Assembly (NCBI RefSeq): GCF_000733125.1 | Contig: NZ_JPHU01000007.1 | Location: 62,001 to 126,000 of the forward strand | Direction of reading: 5' to 3' | From: Parvularcula oceani | GTDB lineage: Bacteria > Pseudomonadota > Alphaproteobacteria > Caulobacterales > Parvularculaceae | Length of the DNA: 64,000 nt | Part shown: positions 45,111 to 54,448 of the stretch, in pieces | Position numbering within the stretch: the stretch's first letter is position 1 | Layout: each line of letters opens with the position of its first letter | Notes under the pieces: model-generated | What the model was told of the DNA's origin: nothing | The model's database searches: none | The model's input: only the letters and a program-made list of their open reading frames with translations | Translations under genes and position numbers: made by a program

Positions 45111-47267
45111 TCAGTCCGCCTCCTGCCCCTCCATCAGCTGACGCACGAAATAGGCGTATTCGAGCGCGGTCCGCATGGCGAGCTGCTCCTGATTCGCGGT
45201 GCCGCCATGACCGCCCTCGATGTTCTCGTAATAGAAGAAGTCCTTGCCCATCGCCTCGAGCCTCGCGGCCGCCTTGCGGGCATGGCCCGGATGGACCCGG
45301 TCGTCCCGCGTCGAGGTGTAGAAGAGGGGGGTGGGGTAGTCTTCGTCCGCCGAGAGGCGCTGATAGGGGGAATAGGTGAGGAGCGTCTCGCGCTCCTCCG
45401 GCACGTCCGGATCGCCATATTCGCCCGTCCAGCTCGCCCCCGCCAGAAGCTTGTCGTAGCGCAGCATGTCGAGAAGCGGCACGCCGATATCGAGCGCGGC
45501 GTAGAGGTCGGGCCGCTGGGTCATCATCACGCCCATCAGGAGGCCGCCATTGGACCGCCCGATCGCGCCGAGCTTCTGCGGGCTGGTCACACCGTCCGCG
45601 ATCAGGTCCTCGGAGATCGCGATGAAGTCGTCATAGGCGCGCTGACGGTTCGCCTTGAGCGCCGCCTCGTGCCAGGCGGGGCCGAACTCGCCGCCGCCGC
45701 GGATGTTCGAGAGCACGAGGACGCCGCCGCGGCTCACCCAGAGCTTGCCGGCCAGCGCGCCGTGCTGGGGCCGCGCCGGGGTCTCGTAATAGACCGGCAG
45801 GGTCGGGATCAGGAACCCGCCATAGCCGTATTGCACGGTCGGCGCGTCGCCCGCTTCGAGCACGTCCCGCTTCGCCATCACGAAATAGGGCACGCGCGTG
45901 CCGTCCGCGCTCTCGGCCTCGCGCTGCTCCACCACGACATCCTCGTCATCGTAGAGTTCGGGCAGGGCCATGACCTCGCTTAGGCCGCCGGAGGGATCGT
46001 AGTGATAGAGCGTGTCCGGAACGGTTAGGCTCTCGAAGGAGAGGAGTATGTCCGGCCGTTCATCGTCAGTCGCGACGAGCGAGACGACGCCGTTGTCCGG
46101 CAGCGGCAGCTCCTCCTGCTGCCAGCCTTCCGCCGTCGGAACGAGGCGCAGCGCCGCGCCGACCACATCGTCGAGCAGTTCGACATAGAGGGCGTCGCTC
46201 GCCGTCGCGATCCCGCGCACGGCCTGGCGCGCTTGCGGCGAGAACACCCGCTCCGCCGACATGTCCTCGAGCGAGAGCGCGACGACCTCGCCCTGCTCGT
46301 AATCCGTGCCCTGATGGGACCAGTCCTCGCGCAGGAGCGCGATGAGCCGCCCGTCGAGAATGCCTTCGAAACCGACGCGGCCGGGCAGGGGAAGCTTTTG
46401 CAGGCCGCCGTCATCCTCCAGCGAGAAGATCTCGTCTTCGTAGAAGGTCTTGCCGCGAACGAAGAACACGTGGTCCTCGCCGTCCCGGCGGATGGTGAGG
46501 CTGCCGACGCTGACATCGGTGGGTTCGCCCTCGAAGACGGTCTGCGCATCCGCGAGCGGCTGGCCGCGTTCCCAGAACTTCGCGACGAAGGGATAGCCCG
46601 ATTCCGTGAGTGTCCCTTCGCCCCATTCCGTGGCGACGATCAGGGCGTCCTCGTCGACCCAGGCCGTGCGGGACTTCGCCTCGGGAAGGAAGAAGCCGTC
46701 CTCGACGAACTCCCTGCTGTCCAGGGAGAATTCGCGCGCGACATGGGCGTCCGAGCCGCCATGGCTGAGCGAGACGAGGCAGCGGTCGCTCTCGGGCGCG
46801 CAGGAGGCGCCGTCCCAGACCCAGTCCTCGCCCTCGGCCTCGCGCAGCGCATCCACGTCGAGAAGGACGTCCCATTCCGGCTCGCCGGCGACATAGGCCT
46901 CGAGGGGAGAGCGGCGCCACAGGCCCTGCACATGGGCCTCGTCCTGCCAGAAATTATAGACATAGCCGCCGCGGATCTCGCCATAGGGGATCCGGGCGCG
47001 GGAGGTCAGGATCTCGAGCGCCTCCTCGTAGAGCGCGTCATAGACGGGCAGGCCCTGAAGCGTGTCGAGGGACCGGGCGTTCCAGGCCTTCACCTGTTCG
47101 AGGGCGCGCTCGCTCTCGACATTCTCGAGCCAGAGAAACGGGTCCTGAGCATTCGCGGCACTCCCGCCCGCCTGCGAGGATTGCGCCGGGGCGGCGCAGG
47201 CGGCGCCGGAATATCCCGCGCAGGCGGTGAGGATCGCCGCTGCGGCGGTCGTCATCAGAAATTTCAT
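45111..47267 (-). CDS. Prolyl oligopeptidase family (S9) lipoprotein
   Basis: A 718-residue serine peptidase. The N-terminus MKFLMTTAAAAILTAC gives the lipobox LTAC, so it should be anchored to a membrane and face the periplasm or exterior. A beta-propeller (about 45-430) caps the hydrolase domain. The catalytic Ser-572 lies in GRSNGG, the Asp in TRDDRVHPGH (655/656) and His-687 in EGGHGG. GAGAGGAC precedes ATG 47267. It would cleave short proline-containing peptides. It is divergent from a mutarotase-like gene and adjacent to the two-component cluster. Confidence 0.9.
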   Translation of the reverse strand: MKFLMTTAAAAILTACAGYSGAACAAPAQSSQAGGSAANAQDPFLWLENVESERALEQVKAWNARSLDTLQGLPVYDALYEEALEILTSRARIPYGEIRGGYVYNFWQDEAHVQGLWRRSPLEAYVAGEPEWDVLLDVDALREAEGEDWVWDGASCAPESDRCLVSLSHGGSDAHVAREFSLDSREFVEDGFFLPEAKSRTAWVDEDALIVATEWGEGTLTESGYPFVAKFWERGQPLADAQTVFEGEPTDVSVGSLTIRRDGEDHVFFVRGKTFYEDEIFSLEDDGGLQKLPLPGRVGFEGILDGRLIALLREDWSHQGTDYEQGEVVALSLEDMSAERVFSPQARQAVRGIATASDALYVELLDDVVGAALRLVPTAEGWQQEELPLPDNGVVSLVATDDERPDILLSFESLTVPDTLYHYDPSGGLSEVMALPELYDDEDVVVEQREAESADGTRVPYFVMAKRDVLEAGDAPTVQYGYGGFLIPTLPVYYETPARPQHGALAGKLWVSRGGVLVLSNIRGGGEFGPAWHEAALKANRQRAYDDFIAISEDLIADGVTSPQKLGAIGRSNGGLLMGVMMTQRPDLYAALDIGVPLLDMLRYDKLLAGASWTGEYGDPDVPEERETLLTYSPYQRLSADEDYPTPLFYTSTRDDRVHPGHARKAAARLEAMGKDFFYYENIEGGHGGTANQEQLAMRTALEYAYFVRQLMEGQEAD

Positions 47268-47407
47268 GATCGTCCTCTCGAGCATGGTTCGGGCGCAGTA
47301 AGCCGCGCAGGCGGCGCCGCCGCAAGGCGGCTTCTCTTGCAGGGCTGCGTTGACAGGCCGGAAGCCGGGCGGGGACAAGGCGGCGAGGCGCAAGACAGAG
47401 GGCTGCA

Positions 47408-48448
47408 ATGGGAATGATCGGCGTGTCCTGCGGGAGGAGGGCGGCAGGGGCGCTGCTTTTCCTCTTCATGCTGGCCGGTGCGGCCCATGCGCAGGCGGAA
47501 GAGAGCATCATCCTTCGCAGCGGAGAGGCCAGCATGACGCTCACGCCCCGCTTCGGCGGCAGGGTGAGCGCGCTGTCCCTCGACGGAAGAGCTTCGCTCA
47601 TCGCCTTCGACGCCGAAGCGGCCGGGCAGGCGGGCGCCGGTCCGGTCTCGGCTGCGACGCCGCATCCCGGCGTCTTGGGCCATGTGCTCTGGCTCGGGCC
47701 GCAATCGCAGTGGTGGCGCCATCAGTCCGTCGCGCCCGAAAGGGACGAAGAGACCTGGCCGCCCGACCCCTGGCGAGCCGTTGCGCGGGCCGAGCCGGTC
47801 ACGCGCGAAGGCGAGGCGGTCACGCTTCGTTCAGAGCCGAGCCCCGTTTCGGGAGTGCGGGTGACGCAGCGCTTCGCTGCCGTGCCGGACATGCCGGGCG
47901 CCTTTTCGCTTCAGGCGCGGGCCGAGAATGCGCGCGAGGAGGCTGTGGCCTGGGACCTGTGGTTCGTGACCCGCGTTCCCGCCGCCGCTGAGGTCTATGC
48001 GCCTGCCGCGTCGGCCGATGCCGTCCATGTCCTGAACATGTCGGGCGATCCCGAGACCGCTCCCGCCTTCGCGGTGCAGGGCGGCCTCTTCCACATGCAG
48101 CCCGCGCCCGGCGCTGCGGGACAGCAGGGCAAGATGTTCGTGGCTCCGAGCGCCGGCTGGATGGCCGCGTTCCATGACGGCCAGGCCTTCCTGATCACCT
48201 TCGGGCTTTTGGAGGAAAGCGAGATCCACGAGGATCAGGCGCAGCTCGAATTCTATGTCGACGATCGTCCCGGCGCCCCGCTGGGCGGTTTCATCGAGAT
48301 GGAGCTGCATGCTCCCTTCGAAACGCTGATGCCGGGCGAAGCGATGGAAGCCGCAGAACGCTGGCAGGTCCTGCCCTATGAGGGAGCGGACACGGACGCG
48401 GCCCGCCGGGACTTCCTGCGGCGCCACTTGGACTGGCCGCGGGACTGA
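47408..48448 (+). CDS. Secreted protein with galactose-mutarotase-like (DUF4380-type) fold
   Basis: A 346-residue exported protein. The signal peptide ends at AHA near residue 28. The mature part has a beta-sandwich pattern as in aldose-1-epimerase relatives: LTPRFGGRVSALSLDGRASL, a Trp-rich LWLGPQSQWW with SVAPERDEETWPPDPW, then RVTQRFAAVP and AWDLWFVTRVP. The resemblance to DUF4380 is by pattern only and I cannot confirm sugar binding. It is 140 bp from, and divergent to, the S9 peptidase. Confidence 0.6.
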   Translation: MGMIGVSCGRRAAGALLFLFMLAGAAHAQAEESIILRSGEASMTLTPRFGGRVSALSLDGRASLIAFDAEAAGQAGAGPVSAATPHPGVLGHVLWLGPQSQWWRHQSVAPERDEETWPPDPWRAVARAEPVTREGEAVTLRSEPSPVSGVRVTQRFAAVPDMPGAFSLQARAENAREEAVAWDLWFVTRVPAAAEVYAPAASADAVHVLNMSGDPETAPAFAVQGGLFHMQPAPGAAGQQGKMFVAPSAGWMAAFHDGQAFLITFGLLEESEIHEDQAQLEFYVDDRPGAPLGGFIEMELHAPFETLMPGEAMEAAERWQVLPYEGADTDAARRDFLRRHLDWPRD

Positions 48449-48487
48449 AAAAGACGACGCCGCGCCGGGGGGCGGCGCGGCGTCGTC
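48448..48487 (-). terminator. Intrinsic terminator of proB
   Basis: GACGACGCCGCGCC pairs with GGCGCGGCGTCGTC, a perfect 14-bp stem with a seven-base loop. Read on the minus strand it is followed by five T (48452-48448), 21 bp past the proB stop. It may also stop transcription from the convergent gene. Confidence 0.85.
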
Positions 48488-48508
48488 CTCGGTACGGCAA
48501 TCGGGATC

Positions 48509-49666
48509 TTACTCGGAGATCGGCAGCACGTCGTGTTCGGGAGCGTCCCAGGTCAGATGGTGTCCTTCGAGGATCACGAGATTGTCCTTGGAGATGATGT
48601 CCGCCGCGCTGTGATAGCCGAGGAGTTCCGAGACTTCCTCATTGGTCTGCTTGGCGAGCAGCAGCACCTCGTTGGAGGGGAAGTTGGTCAGGCCCCGCGC
48701 GACCTCGTCGCCGGTCTCGTCATAGACGTGCAGGACGTCGCCCTTGTTGTACTCGCCCTGCACCGAAAGCAGGTCATCGGCCTGGATGCCGGTCTTGCCG
48801 CTGCGGATGCGCTTGGCGGCCTCCGCATTGACGACGAGGCTGCCGGCCATGTTGAGGCGGTCGGCCAGCCAGACGCGCCAGGACGATTGCGGGTCGCCGA
48901 TCGCGATGCAGCGCGTATGGCGCCGCTCCTTCTTGAGGATGCTGGAAATCGGCCGCTCCAGGATGCCGCTGGCGATATAGGCGGTCGAGCCGGCGTTCTG
49001 CGCCATGTTCGCCGCCTGCATCTTGGTCAGCATGCCGCCGCTGCCGAGGGTGCTCTTGCTCTTGGTCGCCTCGAGGTAGACGCTGACATCCTCGACTTCC
49101 TCGACGAACTGCGCGCCCGGCTCGGCCGGGTCGCGGTCGTAGAGGCCCTCGACGCCGGTGAGCATGACGAAGTCGGGCGCGCGCACCATCTGCGCGACCT
49201 TTGCGGCGAGACGGTCATTGTCGCCGACCCGGATCTCCTCGGTCGTGATCGAGTCGTTCTCGTTGACGATCGGCAGGATGCCATAAGTCAGGAGCCGGTC
49301 GATCGTGTTCTTGGTGTTGATGAAGCGGCGCCGGTTCTCCGTGTCCTCGGAGGTCAGCAGGACCTGCGCGATGTCGAGGCCGAACTCGATCGCGATCTGC
49401 TTGTAGGCGTTGATGATCAGCGGCTGGCCGCAGGCGGCGGCCGCCTGCTTGTCGGCCACGCCCGCCGATTCGGGGCGCAGGCCCAGCGTCCCGAGGCCGA
49501 TCGCGGCGGAGCCGGAGGAGACGAGAACGACCTCATAGCCTTCCGCGCGCAGGGACGCGATGTCGGCGAGGAGGCCGTGCATGAACGCGTAGCGCAGTGT
49601 GAGGTCATCCTGATTGACGAGGAGGGCCGAGCCCACCTTCACGACGATACGTTTTTGTTCGTCCAC
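48509..49666 (-). CDS. proB: Glutamate 5-kinase
   Basis: First step of proline synthesis; it phosphorylates glutamate and is normally inhibited by proline. The amino-acid-kinase domain (about 5-260) starts RIVVKVGSALL, has VLVSSGSAAIGLG, NENDSITTEEIRVGDNDRLAA and LGSGGMLTKMQAA. A C-terminal PUA domain (about 285-370) includes GSLVVNAEAAKRI and DVLHVYDETGDEVARGL. The GTG start has AGGAC eight bases upstream. It is divergent from proA; in many alphaproteobacteria proB and proA run in the same direction after obgE. Confidence 0.95.
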   Translation of the reverse strand: MDEQKRIVVKVGSALLVNQDDLTLRYAFMHGLLADIASLRAEGYEVVLVSSGSAAIGLGTLGLRPESAGVADKQAAAACGQPLIINAYKQIAIEFGLDIAQVLLTSEDTENRRRFINTKNTIDRLLTYGILPIVNENDSITTEEIRVGDNDRLAAKVAQMVRAPDFVMLTGVEGLYDRDPAEPGAQFVEEVEDVSVYLEATKSKSTLGSGGMLTKMQAANMAQNAGSTAYIASGILERPISSILKKERRHTRCIAIGDPQSSWRVWLADRLNMAGSLVVNAEAAKRIRSGKTGIQADDLLSVQGEYNKGDVLHVYDETGDEVARGLTNFPSNEVLLLAKQTNEEVSELLGYHSAADIISKDNLVILEGHHLTWDAPEHDVLPISE

Positions 49667-50038
49667 GGATAAATGTCCTGATTTCTACTGTGGGAGGGCA
49701 CATAGACGCTGACAGTTTCGACGCAACAAACAGTCCGTTACAAGATTCGGTGATCACGAAATTGTGAGGTGCGGGTTTAGCTAACGTATTGGTTTTGCGA
49801 TCAGCGCCGTAACCGTGTTCCCGGCGCGGCCCGTTACTTGGGGCGGGGTGGTTGAAAGCCGAGGAAATCTCACGATGTTGCGTGCGTAACGGAACTGCGT
49901 TAGTGGGCGACCGCGCAATACCCATTTCAGTATAGGAAGTAATCATACCGGGTTCCGGAGTGTTGGGGGCCTAGCGCGGCGAGACGAACCCATGGCGCCG
50001 CTGCTGCTCGTTCGGACCCGAAGAGGAAAGACACCCTG
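49667..50038. promoter_or_regulatory. Divergent proB/proA control region with CCGTTAC repeats
   Basis: A 372-bp gene-free region between the two proline genes. CCGTTAC occurs at 49735-49741 and 49831-49837 and inverted (GTAACGG) at 49886-49892, with a one-base variant GTAACCG at 49809-49815. It is less GC-rich than the genes. GAGGAAAG at 50023-50030 is the proA ribosome-binding site. There is no supported open reading frame or tRNA. Confidence 0.5.
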
Positions 50039-51307
50039 ATGACAGAAGAGACTCTCAAAGACCCAGACGCCTATATCGCGGAACTCGGCGCCAGGGCCCG
50101 CGCCGCGTCGCGCGCCCTGACCGGCGCCGGCACGGATGCCAAGAACAAGGCGCTCAAGGCCGCCGCGGCCGCTCTGCGCGAGGACAGCGCCAGGATCGCG
50201 GAGGTCAACGAGAAGGATGTCGCCGAGGCGAAGGCCGCCGGCCGTCCCGATTCCTTCGTCGACCGGCTGCGGCTCGATGCGGAGCGGATCGAGGGCATCG
50301 CGCAGGCGCTCGAGCAGATCGCGGAGCTTCCCGACCCAGTCGGCCGCGTCCTCGCCCGGTTCGACCGTCCAAACGGCCTCAAGATCGAGCGCGTCGCGGT
50401 GCCGATCGGCGTGATCGGCATGATCTATGAGAGCCGCCCGAATGTCGGCGCGGATGCCGGCGCGCTCTGCCTCAAGTCCGGCAATGCCGTCATCCTGCGC
50501 GGCGGATCGGAGAGCCGCCGCTCCACGCAGGCGCTCGTCGCCTGCATCAAGCGCGGCCTCAGCGAGGCGGGCCTTCCCGAGGACGCGGTGCAGATGATCG
50601 ACACGCCCGACCGGGCCGCCGTCGCGGCGCTCCTGCGCGCGACCGAATCGATCGACCTCGTCATCCCGCGCGGCGGCAAGGGGCTCGTCAGCCTGGTGCG
50701 CGACCAGGCGCGGGTGCCGACGCTGCTCCACCTCGACGGCAATTGCCACACCTATATCCACGAGGCCGCCGATCTCGAAAAGGCGGTGCCCGTCGTGCGC
50801 AACGCCAAGCTGCGCCGCACCGGCGTCTGCGGGGCGACCGAGAGCCTCGTCATCGACCGCAGCATTGCGGGCGAGGCGATCCCCAAGCTCATGGATGCTC
50901 TCGGCGACTGCGAAGTGCGCGGCGACGAGGCCGCCGTCTCTGCGGATGACCGGATCAAGCCCGCCAGCGAGGAAGACTGGGACACCGAATATCTCGACAC
51001 CGTCCTTTCGGTGAAGGTGCTCGACGGTCTCGAAGACGCTCTGGCCTGGGTCTCGGAGCATTCCTCGCACCACACCGACGCCATCATCACCGAGGACGAG
51101 GCCGCGGCGACGCGCTTCCTGACCGAGATCGATTCGGCGGTCGTCATGCACAACGCCTCGACGCAGTTCTCCGATGGCGGCGAGTTCGGCATGGGGGCCG
51201 AGATCGGCATCGCGACCGGCAAGGTCCATGCGCGCGGCCCTGTCGGCCTCGAGCAGCTCACCACGTTCAAGTATCAGGTCCACGGCGACGGGCAGACGCG
51301 GCCGTAA
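50039..51307 (+). CDS. proA: Glutamate-5-semialdehyde dehydrogenase
   Basis: Reduces glutamyl phosphate to glutamate semialdehyde with NADPH, the second proline step. Aldehyde-dehydrogenase fold of 422 residues. The catalytic Cys is in [12 protein letters not shown] near residue 264. [15 protein letters not shown] and [12 protein letters not shown] are the NADPH and phosphate segments. A GAGGAAAG ribosome-binding site precedes ATG 50039. Divergent proB supplies the substrate, and putP follows 105 bp downstream on the same strand. Confidence 0.96.
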   Translation: MTEETLKDPDAYIAELGARARAASRALTGAGTDAKNKALKAAAAALREDSARIAEVNEKDVAEAKAAGRPDSFVDRLRLDAERIEGIAQALEQIAELPDPVGRVLARFDRPNGLKIERVAVPIGVIGMIYESRPNVGADAGALCLKSGNAVILRGGSESRRSTQALVACIKRGLSEAGLPEDAVQMIDTPDRAAVAALLRATESIDLVIPRGGKGLVSLVRDQARVPTLLHLDGNCHTYIHEAADLEKAVPVVRNAKLRRTGVCGATESLVIDRSIAGEAIPKLMDALGDCEVRGDEAAVSADDRIKPASEEDWDTEYLDTVLSVKVLDGLEDALAWVSEHSSHHTDAIITEDEAAATRFLTEIDSAVVMHNASTQFSDGGEFGMGAEIGIATGKVHARGPVGLEQLTTFKYQVHGDGQTRP

Positions 51308-51361
51308 GGTCCGTTTAACTTCAATTCGAGACATCGGGCGCGGGGCAGCGCCCGGGAGAAG

Positions 51362-51389
51362 ACGCCGCGGCAGTGCACTGCCGCGGCGT
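51362..51389. other. Perfect 28-bp palindrome between proA and putP
   Basis: ACGCCGCGGCAGTG is followed directly by its exact reverse complement. In RNA it folds as a 12-bp stem with a TGCA loop, but no T-run follows on either strand. It could be a Rho-independent-like pause, an mRNA stabiliser or an operator for putP, whose start is 23 bp downstream. Confidence 0.6.
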
Positions 51390-51412
51390 AAGCACAAGAT
51401 CGAAGGGCAGGC

Positions 51413-52996
51413 ATGAACACCGAAGCGCTCATTTCACTTGCAGGCTATTTCGTCCTCATGCTCGGCATCGGGCTCTATGCCTTCAGGGAATCGACCGACG
51501 ATTCCGAAGGCTATCTCCTGGGTGGGCGCAAGCTCGGCCCGGCGGTCGGCGCATTGTCGGCCGGCGCGTCGGACATGTCGGGCTGGATGCTTCTGGGCCT
51601 GCCGGGGGCGATCTATGTCGCGGGCCTGTCGAGCGCCTGGATCGCCGTCGGCCTGACGGTCGGGGCCTTCTTCAACTACCTGCTCGTGGCGCCGCGCCTG
51701 CGGATCTATACCGAGATGGCCGACGACGCGATCACCATCCCGGATTTCTTCGAGAAGCGCTTCAACGACAGGAGCCACGCGCTGCGCATCCTGTCAGCGG
51801 TCGTCATCATCGTCTTCTTCACCGTCTACACCTCTTCGGGCGTGGTCGCGGGCGGCAAGCTGTTCGAAGCGTCCTTCGGCCTCGACTACACGCTGGGGCT
51901 GTTCCTGACGGCGGGCGTGGTCATCGCCTATACGCTGTTCGGCGGCTTTCTCGCCGTGTCCCTGACCGACTTCGTGCAGGGCTGCATCATGTTCCTGGCG
52001 CTCATCATCGTGCCGATCGTGACGATCGGCGTGCTGGGCGGCCTGGAAGACACGGGAGGCCTGCTCGAGGCGCGCAATCCCGCCATGCTCAGCATGACCG
52101 AGGCGGCGACGCCGAACGGCGCCGAGGCGCTGTCCGTGGTCGGCGTGATCTCGCTTCTGGCCTGGGGGCTCGGCTATTTCGGCCAGCCGCATATCATCGT
52201 GCGCTTCATGGCGATCCGGTCGCTCAAAGACGTCACCATGGCGCGCCATATCGGCATGACGTGGATGATCATCACCGTGCTCGGCGCGCTGGGCACGGGC
52301 CTTGCGGGCGCGGCCTATGTCGCCGCGAATGAGGGTCAGGTCGCGGAATATCTCGCGGGCAAGGGCGGCCTCGAAGCCTTCGATGCCGAGACGATCTTCA
52401 TCGTCCTCAGCCAGATCCTCTTCCATCCCTATATCGCCGGCTTCCTGCTGGCCGCGATCCTCGCCGCCATCATGAGCACGATTTCGAGCCAGCTCCTCGT
52501 CTCGTCGAGCTCCCTGACGGAAGACTTCTACAAGGTCTTCGTGCGCCGGGGCGCGAGCGACCGCGAGCTCGTCACCGTCGGGCGGATCTCGGTCCTCGCC
52601 GTCTCGCTGATCGCGATCTTCCTGGCCTTCGACGACGACAGCAACATCCTCGACCTCGTTTCCAATGCCTGGTTCGGCTTCGGCTCTGCCTTCGGCCCGG
52701 TCATCCTGCTCAGCCTCTACTGGAAGCGGATGACGCGCAGCGGCGCGCTGGCGGGGATGGTCACGGGCGCGGTCGTGGTCCTGTTCTGGATCTACGGACC
52801 CGTCGGCGGCGATGTCGCCGCGATCATTCCGGGCTTCCTCGCCTCTTTGGCGGCGGTCGTCGGGGTCAGCCTCGCGACCAAAGACGTGCCCGAATACATC
52901 CAGCGCCGCCATGAGGACATGGCCGCCGTGGTCAAGGGCGATGCGCCCGAAAGCCTCGTCGCCGAACACGCCGCGGCGACGACACCGGCAAGCTGA
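51413..52996 (+). CDS. putP: Sodium/proline symporter
   Basis: Imports proline with sodium (SSS family). About 13 hydrophobic segments in 527 residues. Family motifs include YLLGGRKLGPAVGALSAGASDMSGWMLLGLPGA (short extract of TM2 region: GASDMSGWMLLG), TIPDFFEKRF, and the GYFGQPHIIVRFMAIRS segment typical of PutP. The stretch MSTISSQLLVSSSSLTEDFY is also conserved. GAAGGGCAG precedes the ATG. Lying next to proBA, it suggests joint control of proline supply, for example in osmotic stress. Confidence 0.92.
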   Translation: MNTEALISLAGYFVLMLGIGLYAFRESTDDSEGYLLGGRKLGPAVGALSAGASDMSGWMLLGLPGAIYVAGLSSAWIAVGLTVGAFFNYLLVAPRLRIYTEMADDAITIPDFFEKRFNDRSHALRILSAVVIIVFFTVYTSSGVVAGGKLFEASFGLDYTLGLFLTAGVVIAYTLFGGFLAVSLTDFVQGCIMFLALIIVPIVTIGVLGGLEDTGGLLEARNPAMLSMTEAATPNGAEALSVVGVISLLAWGLGYFGQPHIIVRFMAIRSLKDVTMARHIGMTWMIITVLGALGTGLAGAAYVAANEGQVAEYLAGKGGLEAFDAETIFIVLSQILFHPYIAGFLLAAILAAIMSTISSQLLVSSSSLTEDFYKVFVRRGASDRELVTVGRISVLAVSLIAIFLAFDDDSNILDLVSNAWFGFGSAFGPVILLSLYWKRMTRSGALAGMVTGAVVVLFWIYGPVGGDVAAIIPGFLASLAAVVGVSLATKDVPEYIQRRHEDMAAVVKGDAPESLVAEHAAATTPAS

Positions 52997-53007
52997 GGAG
53001 AGGGGGC

Positions 53008-53427
53008 ATGAGCGGGATCACGCTTCTCGCCTATGCCTTCTTCGTCGCCGCCGGGATCGGCGGCATCGCCTATCTCCTGCACCGCACCGGGCATGGCCGC
53101 CCGGCGGTGCTGGAGGAGGCGGAGGCGCGGCGGCTCCTTCAGGAGCGGACGGGAGGGCCGGTCGCCGGGCCGCCCTTCGTTACGGAGGCCGCGCTCCTTT
53201 TCGCTCTGGAAGACGGCATCGGCGTCGTGCGGGCGCAGGGTCGCTTCCCGCTCGTCCGCGTCATCGGGAAAGAGGATGTCCGCGACGTGCAGGCGCGCGC
53301 GAGGCGGCTGACCCTGCGCCTCCGGGGCTTCGACGATCCGAGGCTGGTCCTGCGCACCGATGATCCCGAAAGCCTGCGCGACTGGCTCGCCGCGGCGGGT
53401 CTCGCGGAAGAGGCCGAGCCGCGCTAG
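53008..53427 (+). CDS. Small membrane-anchored protein of unknown function
   Basis: A 139-residue protein with one N-terminal helix (TLLAYAFFVAAGIGGIAYLL) and a cytosolic-type soluble part of mixed alpha/beta character (ALLFALEDGIGVVRAQG, LVRVIGKEDVRDVQAR, ADDPESLRDWLAAAG-like end). No cysteines and no known motif. GAGGAGAGGGGG gives a very strong ribosome-binding site and supports a real gene. It starts 11 bp after putP and precedes the sterol-desaturase-family gene by 10 bp, so it is probably co-transcribed with both. Confidence 0.7.
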   Translation: MSGITLLAYAFFVAAGIGGIAYLLHRTGHGRPAVLEEAEARRLLQERTGGPVAGPPFVTEAALLFALEDGIGVVRAQGRFPLVRVIGKEDVRDVQARARRLTLRLRGFDDPRLVLRTDDPESLRDWLAAAGLAEEAEPR

Positions 53428-53437
53428 GCTCGCAGCC

Positions 53438-54385
53438 ATGAGCCCCGAGAGCCTGCCCGATATCTCGTCCTTCGCGGCGCCGGTCTATATCGGCTTCATC
53501 CTGCTCGAGATCGGCCTGATCACCTGGCGCGGCGCGAAGGGCGCCTATGAGACGAAGGACGCGACCACCAGCCTCGCAATGGGCACGGGGAACCTGACCT
53601 TCGGCCTGATCTTCGCGGGCAGCATCTATGCGGCGATCTATGCGGGCCTTCTATGGCTGCACCAGTTCGCGCTCTTCGATATCGGCCTGTCGGTCTTCGC
53701 CGTCGCGGCCTGCTTCGTCCTCGACGACCTCGCCTATTACTGGAACCACCGCTTCAGCCACACGGTGCGCTGGGCCTGGGCGAACCACGTCATCCATCAC
53801 TCGTCCCAGCACTACAATCTGACGACGGCGCTGCGGCAGCCCTGGTTCGGCTTCGCCACCGGCCTCTTCGTCCTCAAAGTGCCGCTGGTCCTTCTGGGCT
53901 TCCACCCCGGCATCGTCGCCTTCTGCGCCTCGCTGAACCTGCTCTACCAGTTCTTCATCCACACCGAGACGGTGGGCAAGATGCCCCGGTGGGTCGAGGC
54001 GGTGTTCAACACGCCGTCCCATCACCGGGTCCATCACGGCAAGAACCCGCGCTACCTCGACTCGAACTATGCCGGCGTCTTCATCCTCTGGGACCGCCTG
54101 TTCGGCACTTTCGTGCCGGAGGACGAGGCGGAGCCGGTGAATTACGGCCTCGTCAAGGATATCGGCACGTTCAACCCGCTTCGGGTCGCCGTGCACGAAT
54201 ATGTCGCGATCGGACAGGATGCGAGCCGCCCGGGCCTGACCCTGCGCCAGCGCCTCGCCTATGCCTTCGCGCCGCCCGGCTGGTCCCATGACGGCAGCCG
54301 CAAGACGAGCGAGGAAATCCGCGCCGAGGCCGGCCTGCCGCCGCGGCGCAAAGGGCGGGCGCCGGCCATGGCCCCGGCGGAGTAG
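53438..54385 (+). CDS. Sterol desaturase/fatty acid hydroxylase superfamily membrane protein
   Basis: A di-iron membrane oxygenase of 315 residues with about four to five helices. The His clusters are all present: HRFSH near residue 103, HHSSQH near 121 and HHRVHH near 198. The C-terminal tail is basic and disordered. The family hydroxylates or desaturates sterols, carotenoids or alkyl lipids; the substrate here is unknown and no carotenoid or hopanoid genes are near. ATG 53438 is chosen because upstream open frame lies inside the preceding gene. Confidence 0.87.
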   Translation: MSPESLPDISSFAAPVYIGFILLEIGLITWRGAKGAYETKDATTSLAMGTGNLTFGLIFAGSIYAAIYAGLLWLHQFALFDIGLSVFAVAACFVLDDLAYYWNHRFSHTVRWAWANHVIHHSSQHYNLTTALRQPWFGFATGLFVLKVPLVLLGFHPGIVAFCASLNLLYQFFIHTETVGKMPRWVEAVFNTPSHHRVHHGKNPRYLDSNYAGVFILWDRLFGTFVPEDEAEPVNYGLVKDIGTFNPLRVAVHEYVAIGQDASRPGLTLRQRLAYAFAPPGWSHDGSRKTSEEIRAEAGLPPRRKGRAPAMAPAE

Positions 54386-54448
54386 GCCGGTCTTGTGGGG
54401 GCGGGCGGCCCTCTCTAAGTCGCGAGCACCAGTTTCGAGGAACCGCCT

